Shown piece after piece: positions 23,376 to 36,212 of a stretch of 64,000 bases of DNA (its first letter is position 1; each line of letters begins with the position of its first letter). The notes below the pieces were generated by a model. It had not been told where the DNA came from. It saw only the letters and a list, made by a program, of their open reading frames with translations, and did no database searches. The position numbers and the translations under genes were made by a program. This stretch comes from Rhynchospora pubera. Taxonomy: Eukaryota; Streptophyta; Magnoliopsida; Poales; Cyperaceae. The DNA lies in assembly GCA_028095005.1 (NCBI GenBank), contig CM051461.1, positions 41,775,968 to 41,839,967 on the forward strand, in the 5' to 3' direction.

Positions 23376-24770
23376 TTCGAGACACACTTTAGGAGAGATA
23401 ATTGACATGAATTGTTGATTCTATACTTGATTTTAAGGAGATAATTAATGAATATTTTCCTGACATCCAAGACCGTAGTTTTGAATTAAAAAAAAAAGAA
23501 TTATTAGTTTTTATGATTATTCTTTATTACCAATATTTTAAATTATTGTGCTAGATATGTTTGAGGCTTGAAGTCATTCCAAACTATCAATATGGAATCG
23601 CATTGTCGAAAATAGCATCTCACTACGTTATAATTCGATTACATCATCAGTTTCCATTACATCCTCAATTTTTATTACACCCTCAATTTCGTCCATGTTT
23701 GAATTGTTTATTGTACGTTGAGCTATGGAATCTGCTTAATAAAGATAAAAAAGAAAGATTAGGCAAGTATTTGGAGTAGGAGAAAGTTCTATTGTGATAT
23801 GATAAGATTAAACTTCAATTCTTAAAAAAGGGTCCATTGTTGAAATTTTTTATTGTTTATGTAGCTACGATATCTACTTATATGATCAATTTCTTAAAAA
23901 GGTTCATCTTTGAAAATTTTTTATTGTACACTCAACTACGAAATCTACTTATAAAGAAAGGAAGAAGAAAAAGCAAGAATTCGGATTTGAGTTCTAAACG
24001 GAACTCCAAGTGTTACAAATTTTTTCTAATTGCCGTGAATTATATTAATTCTCTCCTTTTCTACCAGAAACAATATGGCTTTTTCTTATTTTACAAATTG
24101 GTGGATTCCAGCATGATTTTTGACTGCATGAACCTAGGGATGCACATAGAATCAAGAATTACCAAACTAGATATGTCAGCACACGGGCACTTGAAACGAA
24201 ACATTGCTAATATTTGTGCCAACAGGTGCACTAAAAAATGCCGTAACGGTGCAATACTAAAATTTAAGCCAGGTGGTTTGTAAAGGCAAACAGATGCAGC
24301 ATATATATATATTTTTTTGTTATATTAAATATTTCCAATGGGAGATGTTTAATAATAGGCAATTCATGTCGTAAGGTATTAAGGTGAGGTCCCCCCACTC
24401 CCAATTTTTTTTTTAAAAAAAAATTCACACACGTACTTAGAAGTTGATAAATGAGCACACTTATATTTTTTGCAATTTAAGTTTATTTGTGAGAAGCATA
24501 TATGCATCTTTTGAGGCTTGGATCAATTATTGGATAATAGACATGTGACGAAGGTGCTTACTTCTGAATTGGAATTGTTATTCACCATCTCTAAAATTCC
24601 ATCATCCTTATCATCTTCTTAATTTTTTCCATTTTCAGAACACGCGTTAATAACTACTTTCCATTTCGGAATGCAATTAATTAATCTCAGAGATTCCCTC
24701 ATCCCTCATCTCCATCCCTTCCTTGTGTTTCTATTCCTTCCCTTCCTGTGTTTCTCTTCTTCACATTAAT

Positions 24771-25155
24771 TGTTCTAGTTTCAGAAAATAATTATTCAGG
24801 AAAAAAAAACTAATTTTTATAGTTCAAAATATAATTGTCCTGGAAAAAAAAAGCTAATTGTATTAGTTGTAGAATATAATTGTATCATAAAAAAAGCTAA
24901 TTGTATTAGTTGTAGAATATAATTGTATCATGAAAAAAAAAGCTAATTGTATTAGTTGTAGAATATAATTGTATCATAAAAATAAACTAATTGTTCTGAT
25001 TTCAGAATATAATTGTTCTGGATAAAAAGCTAATTGTTCTAGTTTCAGAATATAATTGTTCTTGAAAAAAATCTAATTGTTCTATTTTCAGAATATAATT
25101 GTTCTGGAAAAAAAATAATTGTCTTAGTTGTGAAATATAATTGTTATGTAAAAAA
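24771..25155. repeat. minisatellite, about 45-55 bp unit, 8 copies
   Basis: Units of the form AAGCTAATTGT(A/T)(C/T)TAGTT followed by (G/C)AGAATATAATTGT and a short A-run. The three central copies (about 24870-24985) are nearly identical, outer copies diverge (TTGTTCTGGA variants). No coding content. Confidence 0.8.
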
Positions 25156-25620
25156 ATCTACGAGGTGGAGTGGGAGGGATGGAAACAGAGAGGAGGGAGA
25201 CGGGAGGAGTAATTAGTACTAGTGGGAGTCATCTCAGAGGATGATGTACTTTTTCATTAATGACGTATTTTTGTCATTAATGATGCAGATTCCCATTAAT
25301 GATAGAGATGATGAATATTGGAATGATCCTTATGGGCTCCTTCTATATAGTGATAAATAATTGTCTGGCGACATAAAACTCACGCCGGCATTGAATTTTT
25401 TTTTTTCAAACTAGAGTCAGTTAAAATTAAAAACTTTCTAAACTTGGCTATTTTAGAGTAGTTTGATGCACCTTGGACAGCACAACATCTTCTAGAAGAC
25501 TTGAATATTAAATATCAAAGATCAATTTTTTTTTAGATTTGCAACGTAAAAAATTTGTTGAAATAATATACTATATTAAATTTTTCAAATTAAAAAGTTT
25601 ATAAAAAAATATTATAATTA

Positions 25621-27301
25621 GGATCGAGGTATAAACCTAGGTCAAACAAAAATAACCTTAATTACTCGACTAGACGTTCGTAGTAAAGTAAAGATGTCGA
25701 TTCCACAGAGATGGTGATGAATACTAATCCTATTTGTTCGCTAAAGCTAGACAATAAAAGTTTAGAAAATAATTGATACTACTAACTAAATAATTAAAGT
25801 AGATATGCGAAATGCAATTGCAAATATCAATAAAATGCAAAACAATTGAAATAAATATTTTTGGGGGTTTTTAAGGATTCTACATATGATGAGAAATATG
25901 CTTTAGGGTTTGATTTCACCTAAATTTGGTCACAAGGTTGCAAGACCTAGCACTGTCGTGTTCAACCTTGCTAATTCGGTCTGAATTCCGGACCGAATTC
26001 CATTGTGTAAATGTTGTGGTTTACTCGTTTGTTGATTTGTTCAAACCAAAGGTCCATCGAGCCATACCTGAACTCCCTAACCCAACGCTTTCGCCTATTG
26101 GGTACGGTATTTGGAATGAGATCTAGTTAACCCTCATCGAATGCATTGCACCCCAACTTTCGTTGTCGGTGGACCTATTCGAGTTTACAATTGGTTTTCT
26201 GCGAGATATCTAACTTAGACTGTCGCCTAATTAGAAGTGTTTACTTTTGGTTACTAACTGGTCGACTTTCGCCCTTGACCTACCTCGAAGTACTTGTGAA
26301 AGGTTCGGTTATTATAATGGGTTGAAGTTCACAACAAATGCGGCCGTATAAATGCCGAGCAACACAAGTAATAAAAGACTCAAACACAAGCAATTCAATA
26401 AAAATTCCAAGAGTAATTAACTTTGTCCATCAACAAAGCAAGCAAACCAAGCAAACCAAATACTAGGCTACATCTACCCCTAAAGCAACAAAGATCTAAC
26501 CTAACATGCTAATAAAACAAGATACAAACTCCATGACAAGAATAAATAAGAGAAAAGAAAGATATACAACAATATCCAGGTTTACTCCTATTTGAATCAA
26601 GTCCGAATCCGTGGTTGGGTTGAATCTAACGCTGTCGCGCCTAGAACTGCTCCCAAATCGTTGCCATGGTCAAGTGATGGTGGAGAGGTGGTGGAAATCC
26701 CACGCCTTTCGGCGTGAGAATGGTGTTGGGAGGTGGAAAATTGGTGGCTGTTGATGAATATAGCCTCCTCCCTGGCCCCTTGACAGGATGGGAACGTTTT
26801 CCCTTCATATAGGCTGAAATTTAGGCCTTTCCATAAGAGAAAACGTCTCAGGAATACAGCTGGAAACCTTCCTTGTATAGAAATTCGGACCGAATTCCAA
26901 ACAATTCGGTCCGAATTGGCTTCTCTGTAATTTTCTGTGACGCAATTCGGTCTGAATTGATGCTAATTCGGTCCGAATTATTGTGCATCCAGCATTGCGC
27001 ACCAATAGTATTTTGAACATAATTTCTTCATCCGGGCTCTGATTGAGGTGATTCAAAGATCACCGGAAAACTTACGATGAGCTATACAATGCTATTGCTT
27101 CCATTTTGCCATTTAATTCTCTTAAATCCTCCATTTTATGCAATGATTGTGCGTGATCCATCAAATTCCTACAAGACAAGTCAAATTCCACGGTAGTATC
27201 CAATTTTGCCAAACAAACAGAAAAACAAGATAATATCACGATTTTAGTCACAATTTCATTATAAAGTCTGGCCAAAATATCAGTATATATATGAGATATC
27301 A
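25621..27301 (-). mobile_element. complete solo-LTR-like element, 1681 bp
   Basis: Flanked by an exact 5-bp duplication AATTA (25616-25620 and 27302-27306). In LTR orientation (minus) it starts TGATATCTC and ends CCTCGATCC, with palindromes AATTCGGWCCGAATT upstream (26882-26896, 26903-26917, 26944-26958, 26965-26979), a TATA-like box (26756-26765), the CACGCC/GGCGTG hairpin (26701-26716), a second palindrome pair (25973-26002) and a CTCTGTGGAATCGACATC stretch near the 3' end. The last base is C rather than the A expected from TG...CA, presumably a point change. It is the intact reference copy for the nested pair at 2629-10327. Confidence 0.85.
26756..26765 (-). promoter_or_regulatory. TATA-like box of solo LTR
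   Basis: Minus strand reads GGCTATATTC, about 115 bp downstream of the nearest U3 palindrome; position conserved with the copies at 3126 and 4833. Confidence 0.45.
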
Positions 27302-27377
27302 AATTATAAATTCACAACTTCTGATTTAAATAGTATTGTCCTTAATTATTAGATCTATAAATAAGGGGGTGGCTAGC

Positions 27378-27722
27378 GTCAAACATATAAGACACATATA
27401 CTTGTCTAACGCGATAAAATTTTAATTTTTAAAACTGGAATGGCCGATCCAAACCACTCAAATTGTTCTATGTTATAAAATCTTCATAGAGACCAAATTT
27501 TTTTACTATTCTTTTTGAAATTTTTCAATATACTCAATCTCAAAAATTCTGAACCCTCCAATTTTGAAAATTTGAAAAAAATAGTTAGAAAATACGAAAA
27601 AAATATAAAATTTGATTTTCAAGGATATTTTAATATAGGGGTCATATTGAGCGGTTTGGATCGACCGTTTAAAGTTTTAATGTTTGACGTTTGCATCGTG
27701 TTTGGCGTCCTATATGTTTGAT
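27378..27722. mobile_element. palindromic MITE, about 345 bp
   Basis: Left arm GTCAAACATATAAGACACAT is mirrored by TGGCGTCCTATATGTTTGA on the right, and inner arms pair as well (GGCCGATCCAAACCACTCAA with GAGCGGTTTGGATCGACC; CAAATTTTTTTACTATTC with AAAAAAATAGTTAG). The whole element folds as one long hairpin. It begins about 75 bp from the solo LTR. No clear target duplication. Confidence 0.75.
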
Positions 27723-29254
27723 TCTAACATTAATTACTCTTATAAATAATTCCCTTGCAAGCTCCAAATTTTCAATATTAATCATTTTATTATTATTTTG
27801 TCTGTTAAATCGTTATCAATACGAGGTGTCTAGACATTAAAAAATAATTCTGGGATTATAGATGAATTTAATACATGAATAAATATTTCTGTTTGATTTT
27901 TATCAAAAAATTTAACGCCGAAAACGGTAGTTTAAATAAGCCACTTTAAGATTATGAATACAAATAATAGATTGCATAAACTTTTTGAGTTTTGAAGAGT
28001 AACAATCGTACAAAATACGAACTTCCTTCTTTGTAAAATTACAACATTTTTTTTTCAGTTCGTATCACATCCAAGAATCATCATATATGATGTATTTATA
28101 TCCCTCTAAATTCGGATGTGATTTTGAATCGTGACGACAGTTTAATTTATACTTAGATATGACAGTCGCAGTTTCGTTGTACTATGTTTTTTTTTAGATT
28201 AAGAATAATTCAATCTATTTCGTCAAGCTTGTCAAAATTTCTAGACAAAAATTTATAAGTTCAAAATTAGTAATTTTTACCATAAAATCACCATATCAAC
28301 TTGACGTAAATTAAAAATAACTTCTAAAAGAATAATTTTGTATAATTAAAAGTTATATTTTATAATTAAAAATAGTTTTTGTTTTTAAATGGTAATTATA
28401 AGAATTATAAGAAGGAAAACTTCTTGCATAAATTCAAATCGATCGATCAATGAAAATTAGAGGGCTTAGATCGCATGTCGTAGGAGGGGACAATTCTATT
28501 TCTATAGATTAGGCATGAACTACCTTAGATTTTCAAATATATCTACTTTAGATTATTAAATAAATTTAATTTTTTTAATTAAATAATGATTGGTACAATT
28601 ATTTTTAATTAAAAGCCAATGAGGTCACGGCTTCTAATTAAGAAGAGTAAACTTCTAGCATATATTTAAATTGATCGATCAACAAAAATTGGAGGACTCA
28701 GATCGCATGTCGTATGAGTGGATAAATTTTTTTTCCTATAGATTAGGCAAGAACTACCTTAGACTTTCAAATATATCTATCTTAGATTTCCAAATATATT
28801 TAATTTTTAAATTAAATAATGATTTTTACGGTCATTTTTAATATATTTTTAAGAAACTAATTTTAATTTATATAAATAACAGTGTAAGAGATTTTATTCT
28901 ATTTTTAACCGCTCTAAAAGTTAATCAATGCAGCCACGGATCTTAATATACAGTATATAGGTTTACTTTCAAGGAAATATGCAAAAATAAATGGTTTAAA
29001 TATTATCTGCTGGATTTTCATCCAGGATGCACGTCATTTTAAACAAGTAGTCGGTAACATACGTGAAATTTTGACATTTTACATATATGGTATGTAAGAT
29101 CAAAAGTTCTAAGTGAGACGTAAGGTCAAGCTTATTTTATGTTCAAATTTTAAAAGAAAGTTTAGTGGAATTGCACATTGTTTTGCTACTGTTTCCTCTT
29201 AACAAAGCAGAGACCTCACCAATTTGTGTAGTTGGCAGCACGGTATATATATTT
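27723..29254. other. gene-free region with a tandem duplication
   Basis: No coding region supported. The only structure is the direct duplication at 28399-28850. Confidence 0.5.
28399..28850. repeat. direct duplication, unit about 240 bp
   Basis: The block containing CGATCGATCAATGAAAATTA and CAGATCGCATGTCGTA-type sequence (28440-28480) recurs at 28673-28712, and both are followed by CTATAGATTAGGCA..GAACTACCTTAGA and AAATATATCTA. Divergence of roughly 15 percent by eye indicates an old event. Confidence 0.75.
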
Positions 29255-29395
29255 TTTTAAAGATAAATTAGGGTCAAGTCTCTCAACTTATTTTTTAATT
29301 AAATGTTTATAAAAAATTCTAACTGGATTTCGAACCTGCGATCTTTCACTCAAGATGCATTACTCTTTGCATAACACCGAGCTGATATACCTCCA
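29255..29395 (-). mobile_element. tRNA-derived SINE-like sequence
   Basis: T-run at 29251-29257, then AAGATAAATTAGGGTCAAGT, CTCAACTTATTTTT, and GGATTTCGAACCTGCGATC with CATAACACCGAGCTGATA at the head end. The same order is found at 42966-43136 and in part at 33103-33245, 34852-34905 and 58935-59045, so this is a repeated family in minus orientation with a B-box-like TTCGAACC complement. Confidence 0.6.
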
Positions 29396-29791
29396 ATGTT
29401 AGCACAAATTTACTGGCAATAAAATGATGTCAAGTGACATGTAGTTACTTTTAAAAAGTGACAAGAAAAAAATAAAGTCACTGTTATATTATTGTCGAAT
29501 TTGTATTTTTTTATATAAGAAAAAATCAAATCAAAATCTCTGTATAAAGTACAAATTATTTTCTCTCTATTAACAAATAAATTACGAAAACATCTTTTTT
29601 GAAAAATATTATTGAGAGTGCCAAGTTAATTAATTATCGTCGAAGTTTAAAAAAAAGGTGTTGTCACTGTAGTCAGCTTTGAGAGTAGACGATGTCCGTC
29701 TATGACCTATCCATGCGTTGACTGAATGGACCAAATAATGTCCACTCAATTCAGATAGCTAAACAAATGTGAACTCAATTAAAATTCACAG

Positions 29792-30353
29792 TGGGTGTGT
29801 TTGGCAACATTCATGAATTAGGGAGGCGTTTGGTTGTGAAATAAGTGATGGTATAATTTAAGGATGTATAAATATTTATGTCAAGTTATGTAACGTATGT
29901 TTGGTTATGGAATAAAAAGGAGTAACCTAATATTTCATTAAAGACCATTATGCCCTTGTCATTTTTAAGAGAGTTATCAAATGGGAGGGTATTAATGGAA
30001 GAATTGTTAATATTTCTTTCTTTTTATGTCGTGGGACCAAGTTACATAACTTATGCCACCTATTTAGATGGTATAAGTCCTTCCTCTTATGTAATGTTAT
30101 TCCACTAGTGTTTGGCTACATAAATAGAGAATAAATAACTTTCTTCCTCTTTATTCCTTAACCAAACGCCCAAGTTCACGAACTAGGCTAGTTCGCAAGA
30201 ACCAAACAACCTACGAACAGTCGTAGTTCGTGAACTTCTCCCTAGTTCCTAGTTCTCCAATTTTCATGAACTAGTTTTGTCCGTGGGCCTATTTGTGGGC
30301 CTTTGTTCTTCCCCTTGTTCATCCCTTGTTCGTGAAGCATCCAAACACACCCA
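29792..30353. mobile_element. MITE with TGGGTGTGTTTGG ends, containing a second MITE
   Basis: Starts TGGGTGTGTTTGGCAAC and ends ATCCAAACACACCCA. Its interior has repeated GTTCGTGAACTAG-type short palindromes. It is split by the 29821-30171 element. The presumed flanks do not show a convincing duplication. Confidence 0.65.
29821..30171. mobile_element. inner MITE with GGCGTTTGGTT ends
   Basis: Starts GGGAGGCGTTTGGTTGTG and ends TTCCTTAACCAAACGCCC. Internal pairs such as GTTATGTAACGTATG/CAAGTTACATAAC lie in opposite orientation. GGCGTTTGG-type ends are common in plant PIF/Harbinger- and hAT-related MITEs; superfamily not decided here. Confidence 0.6.
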
Positions 30354-33300
30354 ATTTCTGACTCGGACAGAGAGCACCCAAAATTGCTAAATATGATATG
30401 CTATTCAATTTTATAAAATCTATCTGTTTTGAGATATGTAATGAATATGATGTCCAGTGAGTGTCCACCGATTTTTTTTTTCCCTTTCTTTTTTGTAGTT
30501 GGTGAAGTCCTCGAATTAGAATTTTCAAGTCTTTCCTGGCAGAACGGTGGAGGTTATAGAATTAAATTTGAATTATTTTTTATTAATTGAATTTTAATTA
30601 TTAATTAGGAGGTAATGTTCACTAGCAGTAAGGCGGTAAAAGTTCAGAAGACTTAATTTCATGAGTAAAAAAGTGTTTTTAAATTTCAGACAAAAATTAA
30701 ATAAAAGAAATAAATTACTTAAAAAATTTATAACTTTATCCATGCTATAAATTATTATTCAGAAAATTTAAATGATTTCAACAAAAATATAAATGAGACG
30801 TATTGCTGAATATTTGCTCTAAACTCAGTAAATTCCATACAATTGGCAAGGATGTGAACCCCACAGCTCGGACAGGCAGCAAACCTTTTAAAAATTTATT
30901 CTTTCTCTATGGGCCTATTTTTTTTTGAGAAAATTCTCTATGGGCTTGAAGTACATTTCAATGCTGATGTCTTTTTCTTATAATGTTTTTCTTCTAGTCC
31001 AAGTCTATGGTCGTGTCATTCAGCTTTTTCCCGCTTCCCAAGGCATGCTTTTTCTAGGGATTAGGGGCTCTGTAAAATGTGAAAAGATTGACACTGGCTT
31101 CCACTGTTCCACAGGATAAAAAAAGAAAGGGAAACATTGGCCTTGGTTCACGGCTCGATGCAATATAACTAATCTAGATTCTTTGTCCTTTAAATTCTGT
31201 ACGATTTTGTGAAAAATTATCCATTTTTTTATACGATTCCTGACCGATTGACACGCTGACTTTAATAATCTGATTAAACGAGTAGATTAGATGAAGACAT
31301 CTTAGACCAATAATAGCACGAAATAATTTATTTAATAAAGATATAAGGTTTAAATACTTTCACTTTTTACGCCTCAAACATATTAATCAATTTGAAAATT
31401 ATTGAAAAAAATAAAAAACAATACTATAGAATTCTGATAACAAAATAAAACATCAGATGTGAGCTATATTTCTTTCCCTATTGACACATAATTTGATGAC
31501 AATTCGAGTTTGCTTTGATAGGTTGACGAACTTAATTATATAATCAACGGCCGAAAATTACCCACATTAATGTATTTTTTTTAAGCTCTTCATGACTCCA
31601 ATGAAAAAACGGTCGACAGACAGATAAGTCTTGACATTTAGATAAAGAAGACAATTTAGATAATACCTAACAGTTACATTATGAAGTTGACGTGTTAAAT
31701 TTTGAGTAATTGAAGAGTTTCTAAAAAATAAAGACGAACATAAGCAATATAGACTTACTTGAATTCTCCTTATACAACATATATATCAACGAACCAAATT
31801 ATCAAGCAGAAAATAAAAAGACGAGCGTAATGAATCACATAAAAAAGTTATAAAAAATAAAAAAAATTGCTATCTTCTAATTAATAACGTTTATATGTTG
31901 AAAGATTGATACCACTACGTACTGCATAGCAAATATGATATTATTATAGTTCTCATAAATTGATCAATAAATTCAATTTATCAGATTATTATATCTTGAT
32001 TTTTTTTAAATTAATCGTCACTATTTTATTTGTAAAATAAGAGTTTCGAAATTTATATTGTACTTTTAAATAAAAAAAATTAGTTCATGTGATGTATGTA
32101 TGTATGTATATTCCTAATTTTGTTAATGTATTTATGAGTTTATATTTTCAAAATTTCCAATACAATAAAATCACCTTTTAGCATGTTCCTTCGATACCCA
32201 ATACGTGAATATTTACAAGCAAGACCTTAGTCCCAATACAACATAATATGAAACGACATGTCATTTTATATTTAATTGTTGTTGGGATAAAAATTAATGT
32301 CGACGTCCAAATACTATAAAATTCTAAAAGTATCCACTCTACACAGCCTAAAAATATTACTATCACATCTATTAATAGTCATGATAAGAGTTTGTTATGA
32401 TTGTTCGTTAACTAAATTAAGAAATCAGTTTTACGTAAGCAGCTACTTGGATTAAATGAAATGCATTCTGAAAGATCTATAACTTACTTTTGAGTAATTA
32501 AAAAAAGTCGGCATTGTTAATAAATTGCAAGGGAAAAAGTGTTCATATTCTCGACAACTTATAAACGACTCTTACGTTGTTGAACTCGATCGGTGAAACG
32601 GTCCCCACTGTCCACTGATACATCTATATTTGAAAAGTTCCACTGATACATCTAGAAACTAGCACTTAGTATTTGTGCTAATTGTTATATGTCAGTGGTA
32701 ATTGGCCAACAAAGTGTTGATAAAAAAAAAAACCAGCAAACACATTATATATACTACATATGAACAAACAAATTACAGCGTGAATGTTTCATAATTTCTT
32801 TTAAATAAATTCAATGTTTTTCTTATAGTGTATATCTATCATTTTACATTAACTATGATCTCTTCCATTTTACTTTACATTAACTATGATATCTTTTTAA
32901 AAGTGTTGAGGGATTTTTTTTTTGAAAAAAAAGATAGCTTGTGATGATTATTTATCTTGATAATGTTGACAATTATAAAAAAAAATAATGTTTAAATGTT
33001 AGACTCAATTTTATAACATATTCTAGATAGCACAATTACTATGCTATAAATTAATCAAATTTGTGCATATTCTAACTGCTTGAAATTTCCAACTCATTGT
33101 TTGAAAATAGGATCATAGGGGTGAAGATCACCAATTTATTTTAAAATTAAATGTCACAAACGGCCTCCAAGCCAAGCTTCGAACTCGCAACTTTCACTGA
33201 AAATGCGTTGCTTTTTGTCACTAGACTGCAAGTTGGTTCTTATTTCCTACTCTTGATGTATCATGAAATAATACTCAAATTGCATAAATATAATTAATAC

Positions 33301-34050
33301 ATATCTAAATATCTATTAACATATCTACAAAATTATTTCTCAAGTTTCAATATTATTTCAGTTAATTTTTAATTTGCATATTTCTCCTGTGCTCCTGCAT
33401 GCTTTTATATCTCAAAAAAGCATTCTAGCTAATATACAGTGAATGCACTCTTTCCTCCGAATTTGTTAACAACTATAGGAACTCTTGCCACGTACTTGAT
33501 CAGCCGAAAGACATTAAATTAAAAGAAAATCAAACTTTGAGCCGCAATTCTATAAGAGATAATCTGCCGACCGTCCTACCAAAACAATAATATTAGTCAA
33601 TTAATCTAATAAATAAAGGGAAAAAGGAATCTGACGGCCCGGCCAATCTAGTCTTTTTGAAATTCAACTTCCCTCGACAGAATACTGTCGGAATTTTATT
33701 CACGAGCCCATTGCACGATGCATTGAACTTCAATAATGTAAAATCCACTTTTCATGTTTCTCTTTTGGTGTGTTTATCATGTGGCTGGTCGCTTCAATAG
33801 GAAGTTGCTCATATTATATTTGTTGTTGTTAGTTCTCTGCGATTTTTGGATCAATGCTTAAACTTAAATTACTCTTCTACTTCAAATTAAGTATAAACTT
33901 TAAAGTTGTTTATGATAAATATTTTTATACAAATTGATGCCTAAATAAAATGATTGAATCGAGAAAATCAGAGTGTTGAGAAGAACTGAAGCGAATATCA
34001 TTAAGAGAGAAGAGATAATTTCCATATTTGATAGATTTCGAATACAGTCA
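30354..34050. other. gene-free region
   Basis: Very AT-rich with poly(A)/poly(T) tracts and an (ATGT)n run near 32093. Short open frames (30319-30528, 30925-31119, 32178-32366) have no coding signature. A SINE-like piece lies at 33103-33245. Confidence 0.5.
33103..33245 (-). mobile_element. SINE-like sequence, partial
   Basis: GGGTGAAGATCACCAATTTA, AAATTAAATGTCACAAACGG, then CTTCGAACTCGCAACTTTCA and GTCACTAGACTGCAAG. Same block order as the SINE at 29255-29395 but without a clear poly(T) tract. Confidence 0.45.
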
Positions 34051-34059
34051 AAATTTTAT

Positions 34060-34645
34060 TATATGTTAAATAAGAATGGTGCAGCAAAGATACGTATGTT
34101 GCGATAGATCTATGGTCACACGAGGAGGGACCAAATTAAAAATGATAACATACTATATACAGTTGGAATTGCACTGATAAAGGAGAAGTTGATCCAACAT
34201 CGTTTGAGATGATTTAGACATATCCAACATAGGCCTCAGGAGGCACCATTGCGTAGTGGAATTCTCAATCGTTTCAAAAATATGAGGAGGAGGTAGAGGT
34301 AGATCAAGGTTGACATGAGATGAAACAGTAAAAAGAGGCCTTAAAAAATGAAGTGTCCCCAAGGAGATGGTGTTCCATATGAGCACGTAAAAGTTAGCAA
34401 TTCACATAACGGAGTCATAACATATGAATTTAGAATAGGAGTGATGTCATAGATTTGTAGGTCACAGTACTATATTGTAGACGAAGTAGTAGGTTTTAGT
34501 ATTGTTGTTGTTGTTATTATTACTACTAGTACTAATAATAATTTTTTATATTATTTTATTTTATTGATTTTTTTGCAGGATTTTTTTTTGTCTACCTCAA
34601 TTTGTTTGGGATAAAAGACTCAGTTGTTGTTGTTGTTGTTAAATT
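34060..34645 (+). pseudogene. LINE (L1-type) 3' end, reverse-transcriptase C-terminal relic
   Basis: Around 34087-34290 the plus strand gives KIRMLR-stop-IYGHTRRDQIK and then KLIQHRLR-stop-FRHIQHRPQEAP, closely matching the conserved C-terminal segment of plant L1-like reverse transcriptase proteins (KMRMLRWMCGHTR ... RLRWFGHVQRRP). Two in-frame stops replace Trp codons (TGG to TAG/TGA) and frames shift between the blocks. The element ends at about 34640 in TTTGTTTGGGATAAAAGACT followed by (GTT)n, the typical GTT-rich tail of these LINEs. Everything 5' of the C-terminal part is missing: 5' truncation at insertion or later deletion. Confidence 0.8.
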
Positions 34646-35251
34646 AGAATTAGAATACAATTGTCACATTCAAACAGTACAATAATCTAATAAAATATTT
34701 TTAATAAACAACAAAATTGTTCTAGCTTTCAAATTTTACATTCCAGTGAGTAAATCTTAATTTATATTGGAATAATGAATATCATATTTTGTTCTATTTC
34801 GAAATAAAAGAAAAATTCCATACCTTTAGTGCCAAAAGAGTGTTGATATTTTGTTTTTTTTTTTAAAGATAGAATGAGAGTCAAGCTCTCCAACTTATTT
34901 CGATTTTGATATATTCTTATCATGGCAGATCTAATCATCAATGTTTTTTAATACAATTTAGCCATTGTACCAATCAAAAATATTTTCATTCTACTAAAAT
35001 TTTATATCTGCCATCCTCATGTGCGCAGATTATTTTCGTCAATAAAGCTCGTCCCCATTCAAAAGTATATAAATCAGAATAGATTGAATTTTATTGTTCA
35101 AAGAATGAACGTCACCAGCAGTCAGAAAACAACAATGGATGTCAAAGGAATCATATCCTAACTTATTTAGGTGCTAGAACATAGGATAGAACAGTTGTTA
35201 AGCATGCGTGAACAATTAAGTCGTGCTGAAGTTGCGATTTACCTTTCTCAT

Positions 35252-35512
35252 GACTCTGTTTGGATCATATGAGATTAAGTGTAGAGTTAGTTATTCAGGA
35301 TTAAATTTTTAATCCTAAATTGTTAAGAATAAGTTTATTCTCAGAATAATACTTTTTGTTTGGTGAAAAAAATAAATAATGAGTTTTTTTTCTGGATTAA
35401 TAGACAATCTCACTTCTTATTCTAACATATGGTCGGATTAACTAATCTTACTTCGATTCCGAATAAGTTCTTACTCCAAAATAGCTCTCATTTCTTACTA
35501 TCCAAACAGAGC
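35252..35512. mobile_element. MITE with CTCTGTTTGGAT ends, 261 bp
   Basis: GACTCTGTTTGGATCATA at the left is mirrored by TACTATCCAAACAGAGCC at the right. Inner sequences (ATTCAGGATTAAATTTTTAA; GAATAAGTTTATTCTCAG) are themselves inverted. The right terminus reads into CTAGCC; a target duplication is not clear. Confidence 0.65.
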
Positions 35513-36212
35513 CTAGCCATGGAACAAGATGAAAAAAATAACATGGTACCGCTATATGATTGCCACACAACTGGTTACACAAGATCAATGCAACGAAACA
35601 TATGGCATATAAAATATTTTGAGACGAGCAGGAAGGGACAATTATTCTATTAGGTTAGTTATTTGTTCTGTCAATCCGATCATATTCGCTTCCTACTAAA
35701 CCCTCTCCGTTCCCTATTCTTTGTGCCGTGAATCTTATTTTAATAAAACAGTTGAACTGCTCTCCGTTTTCGGAATAATGGACAAATACTGTCACATAAC
35801 AATTCTTCATCATGATCGGTAAGGTGTTGTAAGACATGGTATGTGAATGCTTAGGAAAGCATGTATTATACGGTGTTTGGTAATTCAAATTAAACTTCAA
35901 ACGACTAATTTAAATTTCCAAATGTGCTTTGTATACTGAAATTTTGTATATTTTTATAATAAAAAAAATTTCATTATTGAACGATTGAAACTTAATTTAT
36001 CAAGCAATCTTCAAAAAAATATTAAAAAATATAAAATATAAAATTTGATTCTCAATGAAATCCGCCAAATAAGATCCCACACTAAACCTTTCCAAAGCAC
36101 AATATATCATTCTTTTGTATGTGTTTTACTTTTACATATATAGTCTAGGAACCATTAAGTGACATTTGTTATGCGACTGATTCATTCTATATTTCCAGAC
36201 AATTTGATATTT

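Larger units (their letters stand above)
20791..25615. other. gene-free region with repeat relics
   Basis: Apart from the relics listed separately, this holds a small tandem duplication at 22134-22182 (ATGATAGAGTGGTGG units) and three degenerate repeats near 23705, 23850 and 23925 (TTATTGTAC..CTACGAAATCTACTTA). Open frames at 23561-23779 and 23837-24283 run through those repeats and match no family. Confidence 0.5.

Noticed and set aside
23837..24283. 148-codon open frame
   Set aside because: Runs through degenerate repeats, Phe/Lys/Asn-rich as expected from AT-rich DNA, and has no family resemblance.
24771..25155. CRISPR-like array
   Set aside because: Repeats are directly adjacent without unique spacers in a plant nuclear sequence; a minisatellite.
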